From Ipomoea triloba (Eukaryota > Streptophyta > Magnoliopsida > Solanales > Convolvulaceae), in contig NC_044917.1 in the NCBI RefSeq assembly GCF_003576645.1, positions 11,505,803-11,569,802 of the forward strand: a DNA stretch of 64,000 nt. The letters run 5' to 3'. This document shows, piece by piece, positions 43,978 through 54,904 of this stretch. The translations under genes were made by a program, and so were the position numbers. The first letter of the stretch is position 1. Each line of letters starts with the position of its first letter. A model generated the notes under the pieces. It did no database searches, was not told the DNA's origin, and saw only the letters and a list, made by a program, of their open reading frames with translations.

Positions 43978-44642
43978 CAGCAGCAGGGTGGGCGTCGATT
44001 AGCAAAGGTTAAAGTGGACGCAGACTTGAGTGCCCCCTGCGATGTGTCCGTACTATTTCCGGCCGCCGGCGGCAACATGCACTGCTTCCGAGCACTCACA
44101 CCTTGCGCCATATTAGATGTTCTTGGACCCCCTTATTCCCAAACTCAAGCCCGAAACTGCACTTACTATCATGATTTCCCTTTCACACCATTTTCATCAG
44201 GTATACATTCTCAATTTAACTATGTTGAGTTTGTCTCATATAAGTAATATAGCTGGAACAGATTATTGTGTCGTGCCTTATAAATATATTGGTTATATTA
44301 CCATCATAATTAATAAAATAATAGTTTCATTCTTGTAAAAATAGACACATTATATTATTACTGAACCTTGTAAATTTTGTATTTTTTACTTTTTATTGTT
44401 ATTGTTTCTTGTTACTTGTTAATCTCAACAAATTCTTATAGTTCTAATTTGATCACGTACCATTGCTTTAACTGGAGCAGAAATATTATAATGTGGGTTC
44501 TTTTTATTGGTGCATAGACGGTGGAGAGTTGAAGGCAGATGTGGATGTGAAGGGTTATGCATGGCTTGAAGAGAGGGCAAAGCCTGAGAGTTTCATTGTG
44601 GCTCCTGCACCCTATTCTGGTCCAACAATTTTAGAGAGATGA
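40926..44642 (+). CDS. PCO: Plant cysteine oxidase (thiol dioxygenase)
   Basis: Uses O2 to oxidise N-terminal cysteine of substrates such as group VII ERF factors, sending them to the N-degron pathway; this is how plants sense oxygen. Exons 40926-41037, 42166-42287, 42393-42555, 43976-44200 and 44518-44642 join in frame to 248 aa, the usual family length. The iron-binding His residues are visible: IPLHDHPGM (H93, H95) and GNMHCF (H168). Other family words are [11 protein letters not shown] at the start, [42 protein letters not shown] and [10 protein letters not shown] at the end. The joins give VLDGVN, QFSIGIF and SSDGGE, as expected. Introns 1 and 3 are expanded by SINEs, a foldback and simple repeats, and intron 3 ends in a TA microsatellite. 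No key residue is missing. Which PCO paralogue it is cannot be fixed. Confidence 0.95.
41330..41485 (-). mobile_element. SINE in PCO intron 1, reverse orientation
   Basis: On the minus strand a box-A-like GTAGTGGCTC is followed by GGTCATGAGTTCGAGCCTC (box B GAGTTCGAGCC), ending in the T-run at 41334-41343, which is the poly-A tail in reverse. It is the same family as the copy at 43765-43850. Confidence 0.65.
41520..41575 (+). repeat. (AAC)n/(AAT)n microsatellite in PCO intron 1
   Basis: Runs of AAC then AAT triplets; a second similar run lies at 42022-42075. Confidence 0.9.
42681..42973. mobile_element. Foldback element in PCO intron 3
   Basis: About 290 bp with inverted arms, for example CCGGGCCAACTATTGCC and CTGGCAATAGTTGGCCGG, around a short centre with GGGAGTGCTCCTCCC-like words. 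The outer arms also pair (CACATTTGGTC... and GACCAAATGCG). Confidence 0.75.
43765..43850 (+). mobile_element. SINE fragment in PCO intron 3
   Basis: CACGTAGTGACTTTCCC (box-A side) is followed by GAGAGGTCATGAGATTGAGC, then an A-rich end. It shares 'tgagaggtcatgag' exactly with the intron-1 copy, in opposite orientation. Confidence 0.6.
43929..43974 (+). repeat. (TA)23 microsatellite at PCO exon-4 splice acceptor
   Basis: Forty-six bp of TA whose last bases, with the following G, form the TATAG acceptor; exon 4 starts at 43976. A consensus branch site (CTAAC, 43909-43913) lies just upstream of the repeat. Confidence 0.95.
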
Positions 44643-45201
44643 AATGCTCAATACTTAATAATCTGTAGACTTTTTTTTTTTTTTTTTTCAAAATTATGTA
44701 TGTTTTATGAGTGCTATAGACTTTTAATTTTTTACATCAGAAAATTCTATATATTTTTTCTTTTTTTTTAGTGAATAATTTTTTGTTGTTGCATTCATTA
44801 GCTTAGCATACAGTAATGTGCTTCTAGTCTTCTAGCTGCATGCATGAAAAATTCTATTTTTTTCCTATTAAAATCACTGTTTCTAACGTTTACTTTCTAT
44901 CATGTATAAAGTTTTTTTGTTTTTAAATTCTTTTATATTAACTACTGGTAGTCAGGACATTGTAAACTCTATTACAACTAATTATACATAAAGAATCATA
45001 CAATAATCAAATACACAAATAAGTTAAAGCAAATACAATAATAATTTGGGGATCGGAGTAAAACTCTAGTAGAGTTTATTTTAAAACTTATAACTTATTT
45101 AAAGTTACAAATAAGTTATAAGTTCTGGTTGGTAAACATGAAAAGTTTGAAATAATAATTTATTTTGAAACGCTACCATAAGTAGTATTTCAAAATAACA
45201 C

Positions 45202-45636
45202 TACAAGAAAAATACAAATAGACTGTTGTTGAAGTCGTTGTCTTTGATATAGGTCAAAAATAAATTATTGAAGCAAATGTTGTTGTAACTTGTAAGTCTC
45301 GCTCAAAGACAAAAGTTTAAAATCGTTGTCTTATATATCAAAGACAACGGTTAAAAACCATTGTCTATAGACTGTTGTTGAAGTCAGTGCTGTTGTAAAT
45401 CTCGCATAAAGACAATGGTTTAAAATCGTTATCTTATATATATTAAAGAGAACGATTAAAAATCGTTGTTTATAGACTATTGTTGAAACTGGTGTTGTTG
45501 TAGATCCCGTTTAAAGACAACGGTTGATAACTGTTGTCTTATATATCAAAGACAACAGTTAAAAATCGTTGTCTATAGACGGTTGATAAAGTCGATGTTG
45601 TAAGCCTCACTCAAAGTCAACGGTTTAAAACCATTG

Positions 45637-45676
<40 letters not shown>

Positions 45677-47187
45677 AAGACAACAGTTAAAAATCATTGT
45701 CTTTTGACTATTGTTGAAGCAAGTTTTGTTGTAGATCCCGCTCGTAGACAACGGTTTAAAACTATTGTCTTTATTCATAACGATAACAGTTTTAAACTAT
45801 TGTCTTTAATGTGAAAACGATTGTTGATTAGGTGTGGTTGAAGATCTCGATGTAAAGTCTATTAAAGACTTTAACTGTCTTTAACTGTCTTTTCTATTAA
45901 AGACAAAAAAAATTAAAATTTTCTATTTCCGTATATGTATATTAATTTTTAACTGTCTTTTCTATTAAAGACAAAAAAAATTAAAATTTTCTATTTCCGT
46001 ATATGTATATTATTGTCTTTGTTGGTAGTATTTATTATTATGACAATGGTTTTAAACCATTGTTGTTGTAATCAATAACAACGGTAGTTCACAGCCCACA
46101 TTATCTTTAACATGTCTTGATTTTAAGCATAATATGCAATAATAACGGTTTATCCAAACACAATAAATACAAAAGTAAAGAACATCATAATACAAATGAG
46201 TAAGTATTTCAAAATACACAACAATTCACATTATCAATCCCTCAACTTCATCATAAATAAACAAACTTTAATTAAGTCCCAATTTGTGGACTGAAAATGT
46301 AAAAATTAGATCCTCAATAAATAAATAAATGCATGTGTGTGTATACGAATGTAGATTATTACATAAAGTTGCTATATCTGTATACTTATCACTAAAGGTA
46401 TACACATTAATTTTTAGCAATTTGATACTTGGTGAAATCAGTAGCCATCTGTTTATAAAATTAAAGGATCTTCTGGTATTCTCAGCATATGTTTTTTATC
46501 AGTTCCATACATGATAGGATCATCTCCATGCCCGCAGCCTCAAGCGGCCAATGCCCAGTGATGGCAGTGTGTTCTGAAAGATCAATAATTTACCACCAAG
46601 TTGACTCTTGCAGTAGGAACACAAGTTTACTATTTGGTCCATTGAAGGAAATTAAACTAAGTGAAATAAACACGTACAAGTAAGAAACACAATTGAAATG
46701 GAAAAAGCAGAGGAAGTCATGCATGTCTTGTTGGGACGGAATGGCGGTGTCGGCGGTGGCGTCTACTGCAGGTCTCGGCGTCGACATCCGAGGAGAGGGC
46801 GGCGTCGGCATCGGAGGAGAGGGCGGCATCGGCATCGGCATCGGAGGAGATGGAGAGCGGCATCAACGGAGGAGATGGAGCAGAGGAGAGGGAGAAGCTC
46901 TCTGAAGAAATGGAAGAGATTGAAATGGCTAACAGGCTAAGTAGTAAGTACGGTCCCTTTAAACGAATAAAATTAATTCGCTAGCTGGGGAAATGGTAAT
47001 TTATTTTCCGCGGCAACCATTGTGGAATGGGTGCCGCGGAAAGTATATTATTATTTTAATATTTACTTTTCACGGCACCGGTGGGTGCCGCGAAAAGTAG
47101 GGTGTTTATTTTATTTTAGGGAATACATTACACCTTTTTTAAAAGGTGTAGCTAAAAGTTATACTTATATGGTTAATTTTGTAGTAG
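45202..47187. mobile_element. CACTA-like (EnSpm) non-autonomous element or two abutting ends
   Basis: The left end CACTACAAGAAAAAT (45202) is a classic CACTA terminus. It is followed by many subterminal repeats of AGACAACGGTT/AACCATTGTCT (45225-46085). A right end reading TTTTGTAGTAGTG (inverse CACTACTACAAAA) lies near 47175-47187. Its subterminal DNA has CCGCGGCA and GGTGCCGCG repeats (47008-47095), which differ from the left. The 3-bp flanks (TAA, GAA) do not match exactly. It could be one element or ends of two. No transposase is present. Confidence 0.5.
46740..46875 (+). repeat. GC-rich minisatellite
   Basis: Repeats of GGCGGC(G/A)TCGGCATCGGAGG-type sequence, far richer in GC than its surroundings and lying inside the CACTA-like region. 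Frames on both strands are open only because of the triplet repeat; no protein is claimed. Confidence 0.7.
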
Positions 47188-47218
47188 TGGAAGATAAGCA
47201 ATCTCAACGAAGATATTG

Positions 47219-48281
47219 ACAACCCTCTTAAGTTGAGCCTGATGAGCCACTGTCAGAGCATGCATGTGCTGGCACAACAAATTAACAGCATAAGATAAGT
47301 CAGGACGAGTTAGAGTGAGATACTACAAGGCACCAACCAAACTCATGTACTTCGTGGGATCTGTGTATGGTTCATCTGCCTCAGCAACAGGACAAGACAC
47401 AGGAATGGGAGTTGCCAACGACTTACAATCAGTCATGCTAGCACGCTTCAGGATATCTACCGCTTCTGAGAGAGCAGCATGCCCCCATCTGTACGCACTT
47501 TCTCAATACCTAAAAAGAAGCCCGGAGCCCCTAAGTCACGAATCTTGAAAGTAGTAGCCAATTTGGCTACGAGTGTAGACCCAAAAGACGATCACTCCCC
47601 ATAACTAGGATGTCATCCACATAAACCAATAGATATACTCTCAACTCCACTTGTGAAAAGATAAAAAGAGAGACATTTGTTTTCGACCCTTGAAAACCAA
47701 TTGACAACAGAAAAGTATGTAGCCAGGTAAACCAAGCCTGAGGAGCCTACTTAAGACCATACAAAGACCTCTGCAAAAAACAAACATGGTCAGGAAATTC
47801 CTCATCTGCATACCTAGGTGGCTAGTGCATATAAACTATCTTAGTAAGTGTCCCATTTAGAAACGCATTATGTACATCATGTTGGCGAATGACCCAGAAA
47901 GAGGTCAAGGCCAAAGACGACAGCAACCGAGCTGTGGTCAGTTTAATCACGGGATTGAACGTATCAAAGAAGTCATGTCCATCCACTTAATTAGTTGAAC
48001 CTCTTGGTCACTAATCGTGCCTTGTGACACTCAATAGAGCCATCAACTTTTCGTTTGGTGCGAAATACCCACTTGCACCCAACAACATTCATCCCTGCAT
48101 GGTAGGGCACAAGCCGCCATGTCTAATTCTGCAACAAAGCATTAAATTTCGTGTCTATAACCTCCCTCTATTCTGGAAACCTAACAAATTTCACATAACA
48201 AGTAGGCTCTGAAGGGCATACCTCAGTAAATAAAGCAACCAGAACTGCACCCTCAGCTCGAGACCTGCTCCTCATCACCAT

Positions 48282-48351
<70 letters not shown>

Positions 48352-48883
48352 ATAGGAGTAAAAATTTTATAATAAGATTTATTTGGGTTAATTAAATATA
48401 TTTTTTGCGAAAAATTTTTGAGGTCTCACAAAAAAGACGCCAATGCCATTTCAATTGCAGTCCAGGCCAACCTCCATGGATGTCCTCCTCCCCATTGCCA
48501 AATGCATCTCCTCCTCCGAGAGGGAGGAGATGAGCATGGAAAGTATGGCCTGGTCTTGTTGAACCCAAAGGTCATACGCCGGATTAGATGCTACAGAGGC
48601 AACGAAGGAGGCTTCACTGGCGGGAAGCTGACAACGTCGTTGGTGGGCACAAAGTCAAACGATCAACATAGCCCATAAGATTTTGGCCACGAAAAAATGG
48701 GCGAGCTGAGTCCGCCAAAAAAAAATTACGGTTCGTAAGTTTGATACTCACAAAATGGTGAGCAGTAGTAGAAAGAGAATTGGGTAAGGAAGGAATGACT
48801 ACATCAGAGACAGTCCGCTCGAAAGAAATACCGGTAGAACCGTCGTCAACAGCTATGGGAGAAAGCCTAGCAACTGATATCAT
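47219..48883 (-). pseudogene. Deleted Ty1/copia retrotransposon (gag and reverse transcriptase pieces)
   Basis: On the minus strand, 48883-48614 encodes the copia Gag start: HHFVSIKLTNRNFFLADSAR and RGQNLMGYVDR. Lower down come pieces of reverse transcriptase: CKWVFRTKRKVDGSIECHK (about 48085-48015), SLYGLK followed by a stop where Gln is usual (about 47750), and YLLVYVDDILVMGSDR (about 47640-47590). Then comes [21 protein letters not shown] (about 47350-47280). Protease and integrase are gone; a (TA)32 microsatellite (48285-48348) lies between gag and RT. Stops and shifts show that it is dead. The LTR end and a primer-site-like ATGATATCAG precede gag near 48872-48890. Confidence 0.85.
48285..48348. 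repeat. (AT)32 microsatellite
   Basis: Sixty-four bp of AT inside the copia relic, at the gag/RT deletion point. Confidence 0.97.
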
Positions 48884-49219
48884 ATTAGGATAGTATTATT
48901 GGATGAATCAATTTGTACATAATTATAGAGAGGAAATATATACAGTGTAGAGTTATAGGCAGACTAGAACTAGAGTACAATAAGTGTCGTAATATAGACA
49001 ACCATTTCTTTTTATATGTTTTAGCTGACGAAATGCATATATAACATTAAGAACATATTTGGTTTGATGAAAAATATTTTTCAAGAAAATCAACTTCCTA
49101 AAATTTAAGGAAATGCTATTTTCTTTTGTTTGGTTTATAGAATTCATTTTCCAAAGAAAGTATTATTCCTCAAATTTGAGGAAAAATTTTCTTTGCTAAA
49201 CATTGGTATCTTATTTTAG

Positions 49220-49668
49220 AGTTTATTACCGAAATGATCCCTCGACTATTGTAAAATTACCAATTTGGTCCTCGACAATTTTTCGTGACCGATTAAGTCC
49301 CTCGACTTTGAAAATTTTATCCAATTTGGTCCTCCGTTTATTTTACCGTTAAACATCCGTTAAACCGGGACCAAATTGGTAATTTTTCTATAGTCAAGGG
49401 ACCAAATTGGTATAGTTAAGGGACCATTTTAGTGAAAAAGTAAGTACCAATTTAGTCCCTTGACTATGACAAAATTACCAATTTGGTCCCTTGACTATAA
49501 CAAAATTACCAATTTGGTCGCGGTTTAACGGATGTTTAACGGCAAAATAAACGGAGGACCAAATTGGTTAAATTTTTCAAAGTCGAGGGACTTAATTTGA
49601 GAAAAAAAATTGTCAATGACCAAATTGGTAATTTCGCAATAGTCAAGGGACCATTTTGGTAATAAACT
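49220..49668. mobile_element. Foldback element with ACCAATTTGGTCC repeats
   Basis: The ends GTTTATTACCGAAATGATCC and GGACCATTTTGGTAATAAAC are inverted copies. The interior alternates ACCAATTTGGTCC and its complement many times, with 'cgtttattttaccgttaaacatccg' paired to its inverse. Non-coding. A copy at 50917-51365 belongs to the artefact duplication. Confidence 0.8.
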
Positions 49669-49742
49669 CCTTATTTTATATATATATTTTTTAAAATCGC
49701 TGACTTGGTAAGACAATTTTGTCCTTTTACCATTATTATTAT

Positions 49743-50300
49743 TATGAGTAAATTTCACTTTTAATGACTATTGTGACATTGTCACATTTAGTTATATTCT
49801 TTAATTTTGTCATATTACGACTTTGAACAACTTCCACTTTTAGTCATTAACTATTGTGGCATTGCCACATTTAGTCCTATTCTTTTAATTTTGTCATATT
49901 ACATCTATATCATAACTCATATTTTAAACACGTTAGAAATATCGTAAACATCAAAGAATGTTATATCGTAACTCATATTTCTAACGGTAAAATAATGAAA
50001 TTTTTAACGGAAGATTAATGATGGAAATTAAATGAAAGTCATGGATGTAATATGACAAAATTAAAAGAATAGGACTAAATGTGGCAATGTCATAATAGTC
50101 AAGAACTAAAAGTGAAAGTTGTCCAAAGTCATGGATGTAATATGGCAAAATTAAAAGAATATGACTAAATATGGCAATACAATGACTAAAAATGGAAGTT
50201 GTTCAAAGTCAGGATGTAATATAAAAAAATTAAAATAATAAGACTTAATGTGGCAATGCCACAATAGCAAGGACTAAAAGTGAAATTTGCTCTTTTTATT
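49743..50300. mobile_element. Second foldback element
   Basis: The ends GAGTAAATTTCACTTTTAAT and CTAAAAGTGAAATTTGCTC are inverse. Inner words 'attgtggcattgccacatttagtc' and its complement recur. It is adjacent to the previous foldback, separated by about 75 bp. Confidence 0.7.
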
Positions 50301-50426
50301 ATTCTTAATATTTTTTAGGGAAAAGGGTCAAATAAGCCCTCCAACTTTACCTAAGGAGTCAATTAGGCCCCTGAACATTTTAAAGTAGCAATTAAACCCA
50401 TCAACATTATATTTTGATGCAAAAAA

Positions 50427-52123
50427 NGTTCGTAAGTTTGATACTCACAAAATGGTGAGCAGTAGTAGAAAGAGAATTGGGTAAGGAAGGAATGACTACA
50501 TCAGAGACAGTCCGCTCGAAAGAAATACCGGTAGAACCGTCGTCAACAGCTATGGGAGAAAGCCTAGCAACTGATATCATATTAGGATAGTATTATTGGA
50601 TGAATCAATTTGTACATAATTATAGAGAGGAAATATATACAGTGTAGAGTTATAGGCAGACTAGAACTAGAGTACAATAAGTGTCGTAATATAGACAACC
50701 ATTTCTTTTTATATGTTTTAGCTGACGAAATGCATATATAACATTAAGAACATATTTGGTTTGATGAAAAATATTTTTCAAGAAAATCAACTTCCTAAAA
50801 TTTAAGGAAATGCTATTTTCTTTTGTTTGGTTTATAGAATTCATTTTCCAAAGAAAGTATTATTCCTCAAATTTGAGGAAAAATTTTCTTTGCTAAACAT
50901 TGGTATCTTATTTTAGAGTTTATTACCGAAATGATCCCTCGACTATTGTAAAATTACCAATTTGGTCCTCGACAATTTTTCGTGACCGATTAAGTCCCTC
51001 GACTTTGAAAATTTTATCCAATTTGGTCCTCCGTTTATTTTACCGTTAAACATCCGTTAAACCGGGACCAAATTGGTAATTTTTCTATAGTCAAGGGACC
51101 AAATTGGTATAGTTAAGGGACCATTTTAGTGAAAAAGTAAGTACCAATTTAGTCCCTTGACTATGACAAAATTACCAATTTGGTCCCTTGACTATAACAA
51201 AATTACCAATTTGGTCGCGGTTTAACGGATGTTTAACGGCAAAATAAACGGAGGACCAAATTGGTTAAATTTTTCAAAGTCGAGGGACTTAATTTGAGAA
51301 AAAAAATTGTCAATGACCAAATTGGTAATTTCGCAATAGTCAAGGGACCATTTTGGTAATAAACTCCTTATTTTATATATATATTTTTTAAAATCGCTGA
51401 CTTGGTAAGACAATTTTGTCCTTTTACCATTATTATTATTATGAGTAAATTTCACTTTTAATGACTATTGTGACATTGTCACATTTAGTTATATTCTTTA
51501 ATTTTGTCATATTACGACTTTGAACAACTTCCACTTTTAGTCATTAACTATTGTGGCATTGCCACATTTAGTCCTATTCTTTTAATTTTGTCATATTACA
51601 TCTATATCATAACTCATATTTTAAACACGTTAGAAATATCGTAAACATCAAAGAATGTTATATCGTAACTCATATTTCTAACGGTAAAATAATGAAATTT
51701 TTAACGGAAGATTAATGATGGAAATTAAATGAAAGTCATGGATGTAATATGACAAAATTAAAAGAATAGGACTAAATGTGGCAATGTCATAATAGTCAAG
51801 AACTAAAAGTGAAAGTTGTCCAAAGTCATGGATGTAATATGGCAAAATTAAAAGAATATGACTAAATATGGCAATACAATGACTAAAAATGGAAGTTGTT
51901 CAAAGTCAGGATGTAATATAAAAAAATTAAAATAATAAGACTTAATGTGGCAATGCCACAATAGCAAGGACTAAAAGTGAAATTTGCTCTTTTTATTATT
52001 CTTAATATTTTTTAGGGAAAAGGGTCAAATAAGCCCTCCAACTTTACCTAAGGAGTCAATTAGGCCCCTGAACATTTTAAAGTAGCAATTAAACCCATCA
52101 ACATTGTATTTTGATGCAAAAAA
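50427..52123. other. Duplicate of 48731-50426 after a single N (assembly artefact)
   Basis: Bases 50428-52123 repeat 48731-50426 at a constant offset of 1697, with one difference noticed near the end (ACATTATATT at 50408, ACATTGTATT at 52105). That variant matches the opposite arm of the foldback that follows, which suggests that the first contig ended by running into the other arm. Confidence 0.85.
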
Positions 52124-52463
52124 GTCCATAAACCTGTTAATGACCTGTGATCACAGGTCACTAGGATTCCGGTCAAATTTTCAGCACCCATATTCCGGCA
52201 CAAAAGTCAAGGGCGACCGTTCGACGGTCGCCGGTGACTCACTGGAGAAGGCAACCACTGGGTTTTGTGCCGGAATATAGCCTGAGTGTGCCGAAAATTT
52301 GACCGGAATCTTAATGACCTGTGATCACAGGTCATTAATAGGCTTATGGACTTTTTTGCATCAAAATATAATGTTGATGGGTTTAATTGCTACTTTAAAA
52401 TGTTCAGGGGCCTAATTGACTCCTTAGGTAAAGTTGGAGGGCTTATTTGACCCTTTTCCCTAT
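52013..52463. mobile_element. Foldback element downstream of P5CDH
   Basis: Inverted arms start GGGAAAAGGGTCAAATAAGC and end in its inverse. TGACCTGTGATCACAGGTCA, itself palindromic, occurs in each arm, and GGCGACCGTTCGACGGTCGCC forms a GC-rich palindrome at the centre. An inverted second copy lies at 53947-54397, and a truncated arm is at 50320-50426; both come from the assembly duplications. Confidence 0.85.
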
Positions 52464-52969
52464 TTTTTACAATTGCAACAACAAATTATTCTGTGGACTC
52501 GGGTCCACCTTCTCAAATCTAAAATACACAATTTACATACTGAATGTTCACAATTTACATATTGAAACTGTGAATATTTAGTATGTAAATTATGACGGGT
52601 CCATCTTACATGGTGGACCCAGATCCATGGTATAACTATTGATTACAAACCCAACCAAACAATGTAATAAATATTCCCAATATTTAATTTTCTACTAACC
52701 AAACAATAAAATCGATCTTCTAATAAATTTCTTTTCTATAAAATTTCAATTCCATCCCTCTTCAAATATTTTTCGGAAACCAAATCTGCTGTATGTTTGG
52801 GAAGCCAGGAAAGGAATTCTCTTTTATTATATCCGCTAGAAGAATAAAAGATAAAATAAATAAATAAAAGATGCATTATTTCTAATAGTGACATCATTTA
52901 TCAGATTCATTCCATTCCTACAATTAACTACAAACCAAATTGCAGGCTAATGATCAGTGGATTTCCCTA

Positions 52970-53108
52970 TTACGTCGCTTGTGGAAGTTTCCATGCTGGC
53001 GATACAGGGCCGATATCATATATAATTTCTCTATGGCAAGACCAAACTAGCTTTATTGCTTCCGGTGTCCCAATTCCGGCTCCTCTCGGATCTCCGGCCG
53101 GACCGAAC
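52970..53108 (-). pseudogene. Extra copy of the last P5CDH exon (artefact)
   Basis: Identical to the P5CDH last exon at 54905-55043, offset 1935, including splice acceptor and stop. It lies in the block 52464-53204 that is repeated inverted after the N at 53205 and again directly from 54398. Confidence 0.9.
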
Positions 53109-53204
53109 CTGCCAGGCATCACTTCTTTAGCTTACTAGAAATAATCAACAAGTGCCCAAATACCCAACTCAAAAGTAGGGATGACAATGGGGAAAATTTT
53201 TGGG

Positions 53205-54397
53205 NCCCAAAAATTTTCCCCATTGTCATCCCTACTTTTGAGTTGGGTATTTGGGCACTTGTTGATTATTTCTAGTAAGCTAAAGAAGTGATGCCTGGCA
53301 GGTTCGGTCCGGCCGGAGATCCGAGAGGAGCCGGAATTGGGACACCGGAAGCAATAAAGCTAGTTTGGTCTTGCCATAGAGAAATTATATATGATATCGG
53401 CCCTGTATCGCCAGCATGGAAACTTCCACAAGCGACGTAATAGGGAAATCCACTGATCATTAGCCTGCAATTTGGTTTGTAGTTAATTGTAGGAATGGAA
53501 TGAATCTGATAAATGATGTCACTATTAGAAATAATGCATCTTTTATTTATTTATTTTATCTTTTATTCTTCTAGCGGATATAATAAAAGAGAATTCCTTT
53601 CCTGGCTTCCCAAACATACAGCAGATTTGGTTTCCGAAAAATATTTGAAGAGGGATGGAATTGAAATTTTATAGAAAAGAAATTTATTAGAAGATCGATT
53701 TTATTGTTTGGTTAGTAGAAAATTAAATATTGGGAATATTTATTACATTGTTTGGTTGGGTTTGTAATCAATAGTTATACCATGGATCTGGGTCCACCAT
53801 GTAAGATGGACCCGTCATAATTTACATACTAAATATTCACAGTTTCAATATGTAAATTGTGAACATTCAGTATGTAAATTGTGTATTTTAGATTTGAGAA
53901 GGTGGACCCGAGTCCACAGAATAATTTGTTGTTGCAATTGTAAAAAATAGGGAAAAGGGTCAAATAAGCCCTCCAACTTTACCTAAGGAGTCAATTAGGC
54001 CCCTGAACATTTTAAAGTAGCAATTAAACCCATCAACATTATATTTTGATGCAAAAAAGTCCATAAGCCTATTAATGACCTGTGATCACAGGTCATTAAG
54101 ATTCCGGTCAAATTTTCGGCACACTCAGGCTATATTCCGGCACAAAACCCAGTGGTTGCCTTCTCCAGTGAGTCACCGGCGACCGTCGAACGGTCGCCCT
54201 TGACTTTTGTGCCGGAATATGGGTGCTGAAAATTTGACCGGAATCCTAGTGACCTGTGATCACAGGTCATTAACAGGTTTATGGACTTTTTTGCATCAAA
54301 ATACAATGTTGATGGGTTTAATTGCTACTTTAAAATGTTCAGGGGCCTAATTGACTCCTTAGGTAAAGTTGGAGGGCTTATTTGACCCTTTTCCCTA
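53205..54397. other. Inverted duplicate of 52013-53204 after a single N (assembly artefact)
   Basis: Position x here matches 106410 minus x, as a reverse complement. The N sits at an exact palindrome (AAAATTTTTGGG N CCCAAAAATTTT) inside a small MITE that is complete at 55113-55254. After the inverted block the sequence passes through the foldback and re-enters the forward copy at 54398. This is the expected mistake when assembling across hairpins. Confidence 0.9.
53302..53440 (+). pseudogene. Inverted copy of the last P5CDH exon (artefact)
   Basis: The same 45 codons plus stop as 54905-55043, here on the plus strand, inside the inverted artefact block. Not an independent gene. Confidence 0.9.
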
Positions 54398-54904
54398 TTT
54401 TTTACAATTGCAACAACAAATTATTCTGTGGACTCGGGTCCACCTTCTCAAATCTAAAATACACAATTTACATACTGAATGTTCACAATTTACATATTGA
54501 AACTGTGAATATTTAGTATGTAAATTATGACGGGTCCATCTTACATGGTGGACCCAGATCCATGGTATAACTATTGATTACAAACCCAACCAAACAATGT
54601 AATAAATATTCCCAATATTTAATTTTCTACTAACCAAACAATAAAATCGATCTTCTAATAAATTTCTTTTCTATAAAATTTCAATTCCATCCCTCTTCAA
54701 ATATTTTTCGGAAACCAAATCTGCTGTATGTTTGGGAAGCCAGGAAAGGAATTCTCTTTTATTATATCCGCTAGAAGAATAAAAGATAAAATAAATAAAT
54801 AAAAGATGCATTATTTCTAATAGTGACATCATTTATCAGATTCATTCCATTCCTACAATTAACTACAAACCAAATTGCAGGCTAATGATCAGTGGATTTC
54901 CCTA

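Noticed and set aside
46693..46940. Gly/Arg-rich or Pro-rich frames on both strands
   Set aside because: They arise from a triplet-like GC minisatellite; no conserved domain and no splice or start evidence.
52950..53138. A 62-aa frame (MISGFPYYVACGSF...) repeated at 53272 and 54885
   Set aside because: It is the antisense of the last P5CDH exon. The sense strand gives GPAGDPRGAGIGTPEAIK and a stop with a correct splice acceptor.
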